Shown: in pieces, positions 20,647 to 32,218 of the stretch | How the letters are laid out: each line of letters starts with the position of its first letter | Numbering within the stretch: position 1 is the stretch's first letter | Assembly (NCBI RefSeq): GCF_902148855.1 | Contig: NC_043964.1 | Location: 34,294,898 to 34,358,897, forward strand | Direction: 5' to 3' | DNA: 64,000 bases | Source: Sphaeramia orbicularis | Lineage: Eukaryota > Chordata > Actinopteri > Kurtiformes > Apogonidae | Made by a program: the position numbers and the translations under genes | The notes under the pieces: generated by a model | The model's input: only the letters and a program-made list of their open reading frames with translations | What the model was told of the DNA's origin: nothing | Database searches by the model: none

Positions 20647-21802
20647 TGGTTCTTAAAAATCAGCACAGAATGAATCTTTTTTTTTTTTTTTTTTTTTTAG
20701 GTCTATTCCATTATGTCAAATAGTGAGGAGAAGATTATAAATATAAGTAAACAAGCAACTTCTAAAAATAAAAATATTCACTAAAGTTAAAGCCTTTATC
20801 TGTATATCATTCTCATTTTATCTTTTAATCTCATCATCTTGTTAATCAATATCATTCAAATCTTAATTTATAATCAAAATGCTTTGGGATGCAGTGATAT
20901 ATTGGGTACATACCAGTATCAGCTGACATTCCAGCTATGAGCCAATATCAGTATCTTCACATAAAATATATTTTCACTGACTGCATATTTATCTGTTTTG
21001 TAATGTTCTTTTTTTTATTTAGTTTTGTTTTTTCATAAATGTGTATGTTTATTTCTATATTAATTCAATGATGAAGTAGTGAAGGGCTTAAAAACTTTAA
21101 AACAGTTACTATGTATATTTATATGTAGTAAAAATAATTTTCTTACAAGGATTAAATGACAAGAAAACCAAAATAAAGAAACAGAAAGTAACACATGCAC
21201 TGGCAGTCGCTATTGGCAAAATAATTATACTGTTATATTGATAATATCCATCAATATATCTGTGCATCTCTAAAATGCTGCCATTCATTGTATAGTGTTA
21301 CTTTTCAGTTCTTTTATATTTCACAAGAGATGAATATAAGTTAAATACTGCAGTCCAATACCCTAGTGGTGTTTTTCTAAAGATCTCTCTACACACATTT
21401 CCTTATTAACATAAAAGACCAGATAAATTTACTGTTTAAAGCATCATTTGCTTTAAGTCTGTATAAACTGAATCAGTTTATAAAGACCAACTATAGTTGA
21501 CTACTGAGTGGAATATGTATTTATGTTTTATTAGTTGAATCAGATTTTTTTTTTTTTTTTTTCACATTAACCCAAAAATCATTGAATCTTGATATCGTTA
21601 GTCTTTAGAGGTTTGTATTTTTAACATAAAAAACTATAAATGAATTGAGGATGTTTGCATATGATGTTAAAGTAAACATGCAGAAAAAATACACAGAGGG
21701 GTGTACAGATAATAATACTGAAATGGAGAATCAGCTGAAGAAGAAAAGAGGTGTATGTTTCTGTTACAAATCGATGAGTTCTAAATACTGCCTAAAGGGT
21801 AT
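20647..21802. other. Intergenic flank between V7 and V8
   Basis: AT-rich with a T run at 20678-20698. No gene. It is nearly collinear with 57.28-58.43 kb (V28-V29), so the pair V7-V8 and the pair V28-V29 are copies of one block. Confidence 0.7.
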
Positions 21803-21841
21803 AGATTTTGTACAGCTGCTTCACTAACTCCAGTCACTGTG

Positions 21842-22196
21842 GCTCTCGTGCACAATAATAAACAGCAGAATCTTCCGTTTTCAGACTGTTCATCTGCAGA
21901 TACAGCTGCTCTTTGCTGTTGTCTCTGGAGGTGGTGAAACGGCCTTGGACTGACTGGGAATAGTAAGTGCTGCCACCATGCATGGAAGTAGCGATCCACT
22001 CCAGTCCTTTTCCAGGAGCCTGTCTGATCCAGCTCATCCAGGAGCCGCTGAAAGACAGTCCAGTTGCTGTACAGGTCAGTCTGTGAGACTCTCCTGGTCT
22101 GGTCACAACTGGGTCAGACTGTGTTATGCTCCAGCCTTGAACACCTGTTAACACCAACACAACAAACACCAAGAATGTTCTCATTCTGTCAGCCAT
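21842..22196 (-). CDS. IGHV: V8: IGHV family B, intronless leader
   Basis: Continuous frame from [18 protein letters not shown] through [13 protein letters not shown]1 [14 protein letters not shown]2 [13 protein letters not shown]3 [16 protein letters not shown] to YYCARE. RSS 21803-21841 is CACAGTG/23/ACAAAATCT. TATA-like TATTTAAA lies about 40 nt upstream of the chosen ATG. No leader intron. Confidence 0.9.
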
Positions 22197-22259
22197 GTTT
22201 ACAGTGTGTTTAAGGCTGAAATCCATGATTCTGCTTTAAATAGAATCTGTACTGGACTC

Positions 22260-23577
22260 TGGGGACAATTTGTTTACAGTAGCTCCTCCTACATCAGATT
22301 CATAGTGAACCTACTGAATAATAATCAGGTTATTTTAATATTAAATAAAAAGACTTTCACCTCCAACACAGTAAAAAGCAGTTGTGAGAATATTATTTAC
22401 CCTCAAAGGCATAGAATTATTCTTGTTGTGACTTCCTATATTTAACTATTCTTTTATCATTGTCACATTATCACTCTTCCTTTATCACTATTTATTGTGA
22501 TATATCTCTTAGCATTTTTCATTTATTTTATTTACTAATTGTGTAGATGTTCATAAAGGTGCAGATTAAATTCAAAGGTTAAACTGAAAAGAAAAATATA
22601 TTAACTTAACCTAAATAAAACCTTCTACAACTACTGTTATTTGTCAAACTCCATGGGTTTTACTGGTGAATCAATGCTGCAGCAGATGAAAGTGTTTCCA
22701 CATTCACTAAAGAATCTGTTAAAGTCCAAATGGGTCATATCTGATGTTATAGAAAAGCTGAGAAACTGCATTTCACACCAGTTATTTACATGTATTAACA
22801 GGATAATTGGTTCTGTGGTTGTTAAACATTTTAGATCAATAGATGCTTTTGGTCACTACATATGACATGAAGTTAATTTGAATTTTAACTGACTCAAATG
22901 CATCATAATTTCATGTGATTTAAAAGTAAGTAAAAGAAATGAATGGATGATATTCATCAGTGTTGAATTATAGAAGATTATCGTGTATGTGTGTTAATTA
23001 TCTGATTATATTTCGTTATTACATCAAGACTTTACTGCAGACGTACAGATTTAAAACACTTGGACAGTAATTGCAAATGCTTTAAAGTCATAAATATGCA
23101 AAAAATCATGAAGCTTCAAGGAAAAAAACATTCTCAAAACTGAAATGTGAGACAGGAATTGAAAATGTTTTAATTCTCATCAACATGCACCACAGTTAGT
23201 GCATATAGTCATTTACTAAAAATCTCAAAAAGAGAAAAAAACATTTAAGTGACAGCTCTGTTTGAAAGAGATGGTTTGTTTTTTTGAACCATAAAAAAAT
23301 ATTTATTAATATCAGCATTTATTCATTATTGTCTGCTCATCATTTCATACAATAAACCAACATTTGGGATATATTTTAGACTGAAAACAATCCTCAAAGC
23401 CATGTTTTGGTCAAATGTTTCTCCTGTTATTTTTTTCTTCATGTGAAGTCACGTCTTTAGTTCTAAACATTTCTTGACATAATATTTAGTGGAAACTGTA
23501 CAAATGTGTTGTGAAATTCATTCATGTACTTTTGAGATAATATTGTTTGACTCAAACCCTTAATGTGTGTGTGCACA
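22260..23577. other. Intergenic flank between V8 and V9
   Basis: No gene. B-upstream / C-downstream flank, collinear with 10.2-11.5 kb. Confidence 0.7.
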
Positions 23578-23616
23578 GGTTTTTATTCAGCTGCTCCACT
23601 GTCTTCAGTCACTGTG

Positions 23617-24074
23617 TCTGCGAGCACAGAAGTAAACAGCAGAATCGTCTGTTGTCAGACTGGTGATTTCCAGGTACTGAGTGCTGCTGGGAACATTTTC
23701 AGTCATGGTGAAACGTCTTTGGAAAGAGCTGCCATAGAGAGGAGAATTAATTGCCTGTGTTCATTCTCCAAACCCATTCCAGAGCTTGTCCCGGCCTCTG
23801 TCGTATCCAGTGGATGTTGTAGCTCGTCATGCTATAACCAGAAATGACACATGACATCTGCACTGTGTCTCCAGGTCTTTTCACCTCAGAGGATGACTGG
23901 TCCAGTTTGATCTCACACCAAACTCCTGTAAACAAAGAAAAAATGAATCAAATACACTGTATCACAGGTTCGATATTTAATACAGAGTCATTTAAATGTG
24001 TTCAAGTAGATGATCCTTCTACCATGTATGTGAAGTATAAACACAAATACAGTCCATGCGAGTGTATTTTCCAT
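23617..24074 (-). pseudogene. V9: IGHV family C pseudogene (frameshift)
   Basis: Leader exon 24023-24074 (MENTLAWTV..), 97-nt intron, V exon 23617-23925. Relative to V17/V24 one base is inserted in CDR2 (near 23750), so the frame reads RMNTGN then stops. CDR1 is GYSMTSYNIHW. FR2 also has WVW in place of WIG. RSS 23578-23616 is intact (CACAGTG/23/ATAAAAACC). Confidence 0.87.
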
Positions 24075-24454
24075 TATGAATGATGATCAGTTCTATTTAG
24101 ATGAAAAACTCTCCCAGTTGTTCTTTGACAAATGCTGTGAGAGTTGATTGTGTTGCATTTATAAGCAATAAAACTTTGCATAGACCTTCCCCTACTGGTA
24201 TAAAAGGGAACAACTTGGGTTGTTCTCAAGAGTAATCGATTCCTTCGGGAGTCCTGAAACATTTTGCTTGATTCATTATGTAATGAAAAAAAAGAAAAAA
24301 AAAACAAGAAAAAAACAAAACAAAAACAAAGGTTTGGGAACTGATATCACATTAAGAAAATAAAATACGAAGACACAGGAAGAGAATTAATTATTTAAGA
24401 ATTGTTTTAGGTCTGAGTTAAAATGCAACTGATATCTTAAAAAAAAACATTGTT

Positions 24455-24630
24455 CTTTTCTGCTTTATATGTACTCTTTACTATTTTCTGGGGTCATGTG
24501 TATTAAAGTCTGGATGGTTTGGATATTTGTGCAGATCTGTTGGTGTTGGTGTCACTGTGCACTGACCTGTTTAAGCTAAATGTGTTCTTTAAAGCATCAT
24601 TTACTTTAAGTCTTTATAAACTGAATCAGT
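24455..24630 (-). pseudogene. Family-D V relic: RSS plus FR3 stub
   Basis: Nearly identical to the relic at 9294-9470. Minus-strand heptamer CACAGTG lies at 24553-24559 with the nonamer-like sequence upstream at about 24522-24530. The V exon is gone. It occupies the place between C and A where a D gene sits in intact cassettes. Confidence 0.7.
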
Positions 24631-25008
24631 TTATATAGATTAACTATGGTCATGATGAAGAATGGAATTATGTTTTTCATGTTCAACATTTCAATCATGT
24701 GTTGTTTTAAAAAATTTGCTCAAAATTTTTTTTTTTTTCCCCATATCAAGAGCTAAAGTGATCCAAAAATCATTGAATCATAAGATTGTCACTTTTTAGA
24801 TTTACGTTTTTAGTTTATACAAGAAAATTCTAACTGAATCAAAGATGTTTGTGTATGATGCTAAAGAACTCCACAGATAATGATATTGAAACGGAGAATC
24901 AATTGAAGATAAAAGAGATGTATGTTTCTGTAACAAAGGGATAAGTTCATGATATTACATACAGGGTATAGATTTTGTACAGCTGCTTCACTAACTCCAG
25001 TCACTGTG

Positions 25009-25452
25009 TCTCTCGTGCACAATAATAAACAGCAGAATCTTCAGTTTTCAGACTGTTCATCTGCAGATACAGCTGGTTTCTGCCGTTTTCTCTGGAAATG
25101 GTGAAACGGCCTTGGACTGACTGGGAATAGTAAATGCTGCCACTGTCATAACGGATATAAGCGATCCACTCCAGTCCTTTTCCAGGAATCTGTCTGATCC
25201 AGCTCATTTCGTAGCTGCTGAATGTGAATCCAGATGTTGTACAGGTCAGTCTGTGGGATTCTCCAGGTCTTTTTACTGCCGAGTCAGATTCTATCAGAGT
25301 CTGACCATCAACACCTGTGAAGGCAAATGAGAAAACAGGAAATGTCTATAAGCTGTTAGTCTTTTAATAAGAACCTGATCTTCAGACTGGTGAATATCTT
25401 GACCTGCCCAGCAGATAGTTAAGAGCAGCAGTCCTGTCCTACAGTCCATCAT
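25009..25452 (-). CDS. IGHV: V10: IGHV family A
   Basis: Leader exon 25404-25452 ([17 protein letters not shown]), 89-nt intron, V exon 25009-25314. Reads [21 protein letters not shown]1 [13 protein letters not shown]2 [12 protein letters not shown] (Ile for the usual Ala), CDR2 [14 protein letters not shown]3 with SREN, end YYCARE. RSS 24970-25008 is CACAGTG/23/ACAAAATCT. Octamer-like TTTTGCAT at 25512-25519. Open. Confidence 0.9.
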
Positions 25453-25667
25453 GTTCAACTGTTCTCACATGCCTCCTGCAGTCAGATAAGTAGAGGAGGA
25501 GGACTTCGGAGTTTTGCATCGACTCCACCTAAAAAACAAACTGTGAACAGACAAACATTTGGTTCTTAAAAATCAGCACAGAATTCAGCTAAATGAATCT
25601 TTTTTTAGGTCTATTCCATTATGTCAAATAGTGAGGAGAAGATTATAAATATAAGTAAACAAGCAAC

Positions 25668-25671
<4 letters not shown>

Positions 25672-25740
<69 letters not shown>
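25672..25740. repeat. (A)n followed by (TA)n
   Basis: About 33 A residues and then about 18 TA units. The same site in paralogous flanks (for example 46880) holds only a short A run. Confidence 0.95.
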
Positions 25741-25743
<3 letters not shown>

Positions 25744-26368
25744 CTAAAGTATACCATTATCTGTATATCGTTCTCATTTTATCTTTTAATCTCATATCTT
25801 GTTAATCAATGTCATTAAAATCTTAATTTATAACCAAAATGCTTTGGGGTTGCAGTGATATATTGGGTACACACATCAGTATCAGCTGACATTCGTGATA
25901 TCAGCCAAGATCAGTATCTTCACATAAAATATCTTTTCACTGAGTTCATATTTATCTGTCTTGTAATGTTTTTTTTATTTATTTATTTATTTATTTTTTT
26001 CATAAATGTGTATGTTTATTTCTATATTAATTCAATGATGATGTAGTGAAGGCTTAAAAACTTTAATAACGATTTTTAAATATACATATTAAAAAATAAT
26101 TTTTTCACGAGGGTTAAATAACAAGAAAAAAAAAAAAAAGAAACAGAAAGAAACACAAGCATCAGCAGCAGCTATTGGCAAAAGTTATACTGTTACACTG
26201 ATAATATCCATCAATAATCTGTGCATCTCTAAAATGCTGCCATTCATTGTATACTGTTACTTTTCAGGTCTTTTATATTTCACAAGAGATCAGTGTATGT
26301 TAAATACTGCAGTTTAATACCCTAGTGGTGTTTTTCTAAAGGTTTCTCCACTTACATTCACTTATTAA

Positions 26369-27327
26369 AGCTATACCTACCGATGTGGCATTTCTCACAG
26401 CACTTAGTAAAAGTTTGAACATGAACAACCCGCCTCCCTCCAAGGCCCCGCCCCCTTCCCTCTGCCTGAGCTCTGAGGCTCCTCCTCCTCTCTCCTGATG
26501 CGCGATGGAAACAGAGGAGGAAGCAGAGGCGGAGGTCCGGTCCGTTTTGGCGTGTCCGCGGACCCCTCCCTCAGTAATCAGATGCATCATCCACCTGCCG
26601 CGGGCCCCGCGGCTCCAGTTCCATCAGTAGACCTGGTCTGTGCAGTACTGGGTCAGTGTCGTCACTGCAGTGCCCACGGGATGGGCGCGCGCACTGTGAA
26701 CGCGCGGCCTCTGCGAATTTTCCGTGCACATTTGAAGTTTCATAGTCCATACAATTATCATCCTACATCATCTTACATTGTGTGACACCATGTACATGTA
26801 CCTGTATGAGTCCCACCGTCATAAAAGTTGAGTTTTATGCAGACCTGTTCAGTCCAGTACAGCTGACTTCCGGACTTTTATCTCCGTCCTTCATTCATCA
26901 GACTCCCGTTTGTACACCTCGGTTGTTGTTTCTGTTCATAAATCCGATTTTTCCCTTCCACATGTGCATGTCAGTTCTATCCAAACACATCCTAAACAGT
27001 AGACTGTGGTCAGTGACAGGAGAAGCAGCGCCAGTGAAGCGTCAGATTCAGAAGGACACATAACGGATGTGAGACAGATAATGGATCGGATGCTGGACGG
27101 CCGTAATGGATGATTGACAGGAGGCTCAGTCAGGTTCGGCCAATTATTTCATTCGGACCGACTAAAATGATTGGTCAGACTGTTATTAGAAATATATGAG
27201 AATTAAACATTTTTGAGTTTCAACACCTGGTGGATTTCTTTTACATTTTAGTTTGACACACACTTATTAGGAGCATTTTAAGATGACAAAAGAAAAGTGT
27301 AAAAATGCCACATCATACGGTATAGCT
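26369..27327. mobile_element. TTAA-flanked non-autonomous DNA transposon with CpG-rich core
   Basis: The ends are AGCTATACC..GATGTGGCATTT and its inverted form. TTAA is duplicated outside (26365-26368, 27328-27331). The V22-V23 flank (about 47517-47530) has the same sequence with a single TTAA and no insert. A TTAA target fits piggyBac or Kolobok groups. The core at about 26430-26720 is strikingly GC/CpG-rich. Frames inside are short and not recognised as transposase, so any coding role is unsupported. Confidence 0.85.
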
Positions 27328-27331
27328 TTAA

Positions 27332-27735
27332 AATAAAAGACCAGCTTAATTTGTTGTTTACAGTGTCATTTGCTTTAAGTCTTTTATAAACTGAATCAGT
27401 TTGTAATGACCAACTATAGTCAACTATTGAGTGGAATATGTGTTTATATTTTATAAGCTTAGTCATTTTTATTTCCACATCAAAAAATAAATTAACCCAA
27501 AAATCATTGAATCATGAAATCGTAACTCTTTAAGGTTTTTTTGTTTTGGTTTTTTTTTTAAACATGAAAAACTATAAATGAATTGAAGATGTTTGCATAT
27601 GATGCTGAAGTAAAAATGCAGAAAAAAATACACATAATACTGAAATGGAGAATCAATTGAAGAAGAAGGAGGTGCATGTTTCTGTTACAAAGAAATAAAT
27701 CAATGACATTGCATGAGTGGTTTGAAGTGTAGTGT
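27332..27735. other. Flank between the TTAA element and V11
   Basis: No gene. AT-rich family-B downstream flank, matching 47.53-47.93 and 21.4-21.8 kb. Confidence 0.65.
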
Positions 27736-27774
27736 AGATTTTGTACAGCTGCTTCACTAACTCCAGTCACTGTG

Positions 27775-28129
27775 GGAGTCGTGCACAATAATAAACAGCA
27801 GAATCTTCAGTTTTCAGACTGTTCATCTGCAGATACATCTGCTCTTTGCTGTTGTCTCTAGAGGTGGTGAAACGGCCTTGGACTGACTGGGAATAGTAAG
27901 CACCCCCACCATTCGTGGAAGTAGCGATCCACTCCAGTCCTTTTCCAGGAGCCTGTCTGATCCAGGCCATCCAGTAGCTGCTAAAGCTTAGTCCAGTTGC
28001 TGTACAGGTCAGTCTGTGAGACTCTCCTGGTCTGGTCACAACTGGGTCAGACTGTGTTATGCTCCAGCCTTGAACACCTGTTAACACCAACACAGCAAAC
28101 ACCAAGAATGTTCTCATTCTGTCAGCCAT
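27775..28129 (-). CDS. IGHV: V11: IGHV family B, intronless leader
   Basis: Continuous frame from [21 protein letters not shown]1 [14 protein letters not shown]2 [13 protein letters not shown]3 [16 protein letters not shown], end YYCARL. RSS 27736-27774 is CACAGTG/23/ACAAAATCT. No leader intron; same TATA-like arrangement as V2. Confidence 0.9.
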
Positions 28130-28663
28130 GTTTACAGTGTGTTTAAGGCTGAAATCCATGATTCTGCTTTAAATAGAATCTGTACTGGACTCTGGGGACA
28201 ATTTGTTTACAGTAGCTCCTCCTACATCAGATTCATAGTGAACCTACTGAATAATAATCAGGGTATTTTAATATTAAATAAAAAACACTTTCACCTCCAA
28301 CACAGTAAATAGAAGTTATGAGAATATTGTTTACCTTCAAAGACATACAACTACTTTTGTTGTGACTTCCTATATTTAACTATTCTTTTATCATTGTTTA
28401 TTATAATATTTCTCAGCAATTTTCCTTTATCTTATTTACTGATTGTGTAGATGTTCATAAAGGTGCAGATTAAATTCAATGGTTAAATTGAGAAGCAAAA
28501 TATACCTTCCCCTAAATAAAACTTTCTACAACTACTGTTATTTGTCAAACTCCATGGGTTTTACTGGTGAATCAATGCTGCAGCAGATGAAAGTGTTTCC
28601 ACATTCACTAAAGAGTCTGTGAACGTCCAAATGGGTCATATCTGATGTTCATGAAAAGCTGAA
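28130..28663. other. Family-B upstream flank, truncated
   Basis: It carries the B promoter region (TATA-like TTTAAATA near 28168) and its usual flank, but stops abruptly near 28663 where V12 sequence begins. No gene. Confidence 0.65.
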
Positions 28664-28922
28664 AGCCTGTCTGATCCAGTGCATGTGATAGCTGCCTAAT
28701 GTGAATCCAGATGTTGTACAGGTCAGTCTGTGGGATTCTCCAGGTCTTTTCACTGCAGGTTCAGATTCAGTCAGAGTCTAACCATCAACACCTGTAAATA
28801 AAACCAAGAAAATATAATAAGCTGCCAGTATTTGAAGGACACCCTTTAGTTTATTATAAGCAGATATGTTCACCTGCCCAGTAGATGGTTAACAGTACCA
28901 GTCCTGTCCTGTAGTCCATCAT
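28664..28922 (-). pseudogene. V12: truncated IGHV family A
   Basis: Leader exon 28874-28922, 82-nt intron, then only the 5' part of a V exon (to about 28664). It covers FR1, CDR1 [11 protein letters not shown] and the start of FR2. CDR2, FR3 and the RSS are missing; the sequence runs straight into a family-B flank. A stop replaces the Gln of VDGQ at the mature start. Octamer-like TTTTGCAT at 28993-29000 remains. Confidence 0.85.
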
Positions 28923-29210
28923 GTTAAACTATGGGTCCACTACTGTCTGTTTTCTTCTCTGTTGTCAGATAAGTAGATGTGGAAGGTGTGAGTTTTGCAT
29001 TGAGTCCTCCTCACAGGCCTGAGAGTTTGAAAGTTCACTTCAGTGTTTAGTGACATCAGCAAAAACGTTCCAAGAAGAATTGCTTTACATGCACTTTTAA
29101 AGTTTCCACATATGCTTTAGTTTCAGCATCTAGCAAAATAATTGCAACAATAATACAAGAAACAATTGTGTCATGTGACTGAATATGTATTAAATGGATT
29201 TAATATTAAA

Positions 29211-29474
29211 GAAGAAAAGCACTCGGAGAGCATAGACCTCCACCAAGACAGATCTGCCTCCCGTGCGCGCGTGTTTGTTTGTTAGCAAGATTACTCAAAA
29301 AGTTATGGATGGATTTTCATGAAATTTTCAGGAAATGTTGATAGACTGGCACAAGGAAGAAATAATTAAATTTTGGTGGTGATTGGGGGGGCTTGCTTAT
29401 CTTACTAACAAACAAACAAACATGCACACACGCAACCACACAAAGCAAAGTGATCACAATACCTCTGGCGGAGG
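29211..29474. mobile_element. Inverted-end interspersed repeat, copy 2 (core flipped)
   Basis: Same outer ends as copies at 14312 and 31987 (AAGCACTCGGAGAGC.. / ..GGCGGAGG). However, the inner part (about 29290-29390) is the reverse complement of theirs, reading 'ctcaaaaagttatggatggattttcatgaaatttt'. The V13 flank at about 31695 is the uninserted site. Confidence 0.75.
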
Positions 29475-29774
29475 TAATGAATCTATGCAGCAGGGGTGTG
29501 ATGGACGACAAGGAACATTGTGGCACATTTTTGGTCTTTTAATGACAGAAAAAATAAAACAAATAACAGCTATATAAGATAAACAGTTAATATATGAAAG
29601 ATGAGCAATAAAATCATATGCGGAAACATCATTTGTCTTTTACCCATCAGTGAACAAGACGATCACAAACTACAGAACATTGTCCCATTGAGGGCAAAGA
29701 TATGGTAGAGACACACCTTATGAAAAATTCAACAACCTGAGAAACACAAATATAAGCAGAAAAACAAACATGCT

Positions 29775-29971
<197 letters not shown>

Positions 29972-30358
29972 GGGCGACACGGTGGTGCAGTGGTTAGCAC
30001 ACGTGCCTCACAGCAAGAAGGTCCTGGGTTCGATTCCAACACCAGTCGACGGGGGGTGGGACCTTTCTGTGTGGAGTTTGCATGTTCTCCCCGTGTCTGC
30101 GTGGGTTCTCTCCGGGTACTCCGGCTTCCTCCCACAGTCCAAAAACATGCACTAATAGGTTAATTGGTTAATCTAAATTGCCCATAGGTGTGAATGTGAG
30201 AGTGATTGTTTGTCTCTATATGTTCAGCCCTGCGATGAACTGGCGACTTGTCCAGGGTGTACCCCGCCTTCGCCCCTATGTAGCTGGGATAGGCTCCAAG
30301 CGACCCCCGTGACCCTAGTGAGGATAAAGCGGGTTCAGAAAATGAATGAATGAATGAA

Positions 30359-30359
<1 letters not shown>
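29972..30359 (+). mobile_element. tRNA-derived SINE with promoter boxes
   Basis: The head has an A box TGGTGCAGTGG (29983-29993) and a B box GGTTCGATTCC (30027-30037), the internal pol III promoter of a tRNA-derived SINE. The body is shared with 20332-20634, and the tail is (GAAT)n. TATGTATATAT on both sides may be the target duplication, but it lies in TA repeats and is weak evidence. Confidence 0.9.
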
Positions 30360-30424
<65 letters not shown>

Positions 30425-30427
30425 TTT
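30360..30427. repeat. (TA)n then T run
   Basis: Simple repeat on the right of the SINE: about 45 bp of TA, then about 21 T. Confidence 0.9.
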
Positions 30428-30952
30428 ACTATTTTTTGTTTGTTTGTTTATTTATTTCTTATTATTTATTCTTAATAGTTTGAAAGAAACTGAGCACGAG
30501 GTATTTTTTAGTTTTTGGGGGTTTTTTGCACACAAGTTAAATTTGTAATTTATTGGGATTTGAATGTAATCTGTACCAGATTTAAAATATAAATGAATGA
30601 TTTTAATACAGAGTCAGTCTCCGTAGATGTTCAGTTTTCATTCATATTTTCTGTATTTGACTCTTGGCCTCTGAAAGTTTAGTGACATTAGCAAGTTCAA
30701 TAACAGTGTTCTATATCTCAGTCGTGCTTCAAGTTATAGAATGCTTGAAAGAAGAGATTTAAGATTTCTGAGTTTAACTGTAATGTGTTAATTTCACAAA
30801 TACTTCAGAACTATTTCTGGTGCAATTTCACTTCTTATCAGCACTTGGATTTTGCACATATTCTACATAGTTTATGTACAATTATAAACATATGTTGTCG
30901 ACAATAATTTTTTTGCTAATATTAAGCATTTTTTAATTAATACTGAAAAGTA
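30428..30952. other. Flank between SINE region and V13
   Basis: AT-rich, no gene. It is collinear with 32.46-32.95 and 52.15-52.59 kb (shared 'ctcttggcctctgaaa' and 'attataaacatatgtt'). Confidence 0.65.
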
Positions 30953-30991
30953 GGATTTTGTACAGCTGCTTCACTAACTCCAGTCACTGTG

Positions 30992-31428
30992 GGTGTCGTG
31001 CACAATAATAAACAGCAGAATCTTCCGTTTTCAGACTGTTCATCTGCAGATACAGCTGGTTTCTGCTGTTGTCTCTGGAGATGGTGAAACGGCCTTGGAC
31101 TGACTGGGAATAGTAAGTAGTGCCACCACCACTATAAATCCAAGCGATCCACTCCAGTCCTTTTCCAGGAGCCTGTCTGATCCAGTGCATGCCATAGCTG
31201 CTGAATGTGAATCCAGATGTTGTACAGGTCAGTCTGTGGGATTCTCCAGGTCTTTTTACTGCAGGTCCAGATTCAGTCAGAGTCTGACCATCAACACCTG
31301 TAAATAAAACCAAGAAAATACAATAAGCTGCTGATATTTGAAGGACACCCTTTAGTTTATTATAAGCAGATATGTTCACCTGCCCAGTAGATGGTTAACA
31401 GTACCAGTCCTGTCCTGTAGTCCATCAT
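30992..31428 (-). CDS. IGHV: V13: IGHV family A
   Basis: Leader exon 31380-31428 ([17 protein letters not shown]), 82-nt intron, V exon 30992-31297. Reads [21 protein letters not shown]1 [14 protein letters not shown]2 [12 protein letters not shown], end YYCARH. RSS 30953-30991 is CACAGTG/23/ACAAAATCC. The octamer position reads TTTTGCGT, a further mismatch that may weaken the promoter. The intron is free of stops in the V frame. Confidence 0.9.
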
Positions 31429-31986
31429 GTTAAACTATGGGTCCACTACTGTCTGTTTTCTTCTCTGTCGTCACATAAGTAGATGTGGAAGGTATGAGTT
31501 TTGCGTTGACTCCTCCTCACAGGCCTGAGACTCTGAAAGTTCACTTCAGTGTTTAGTGACATCAGCAAAAACGTTCCAAGAATTTCTTTACATGCACTTT
31601 TAAAGTTTCCACATATTTTAGTTTCAGCATCTATCAAAACCATGGCAACAATAATACAAGAAGCAATTGTGTCATGTGACTGAATATGTAATAAATGGAT
31701 TCATTATTAAATGAATCTGTTCAGCAGGGGTGTGATGGATGACAAGGAATGTTGTGGTTAATTTCTGGTCTTTTAATAACAGAAAAAATAAAATACAAAA
31801 CAGCAATATAAGATTAACAGTTAATATATAAAAGTTGAGCAAAAGAATCACATGTGGAAACATCACTTGTCTTTTACTCATCAGTGAACAAGACGATCAC
31901 AAACTACAGAACGTTGTCCCACTGAGGGCAAAGATGTGGTAGAGACACACCTTGTGAAAAATTCAACAACCTGACAAATAGAAATA
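31429..31986. other. Family-A1 upstream flank
   Basis: No gene. The same flank follows V12, V25 and V27 ('gttcagcaggggtgtgatgga', 'catcacttgtcttttac'). Confidence 0.65.
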
Positions 31987-32218
31987 CTAGAAGCACTCAG
32001 AGAGCGCAGACCTCCGCCAAGGCGGATCAGAGGCCCCCCTAACACACACACACCCCCGATCACCACCAAAATTTAATCATTTGTTCCTTGGGCCAGTATC
32101 AGCATTTCCTGAAATTTTCATCCAAATCCGTCCACAACTTTTTGAGTTATCTTGCACACAGACAAACAGACAGATAAAAAAAAAAACGTCGACAAAAACA
32201 TAACCTCCTTGGTGGAGG
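31987..32218. mobile_element. Inverted-end interspersed repeat, copy 3
   Basis: CTAGAAGCACTCAGAGAGC start, CCTTGGTGGAGG end, with inverted ACCTCCGCCAAGG near the left end. AAATA stands on both sides and may be the duplication; the V25 flank (about 51905) has it once. The core is in the same orientation as copy 1. Confidence 0.78.

Noticed and set aside
22206-22445. 79-residue plus-strand frame repeated right of B genes ([12 protein letters not shown]..)
   Set aside because: It is antisense to the B leader and promoter and recurs only because the block is duplicated; no domain or coding features.
26498-27063. Open frames in the CpG-rich core of the TTAA element
   Set aside because: Short, overlapping, GC-driven, with no recognised transposase or host domain.
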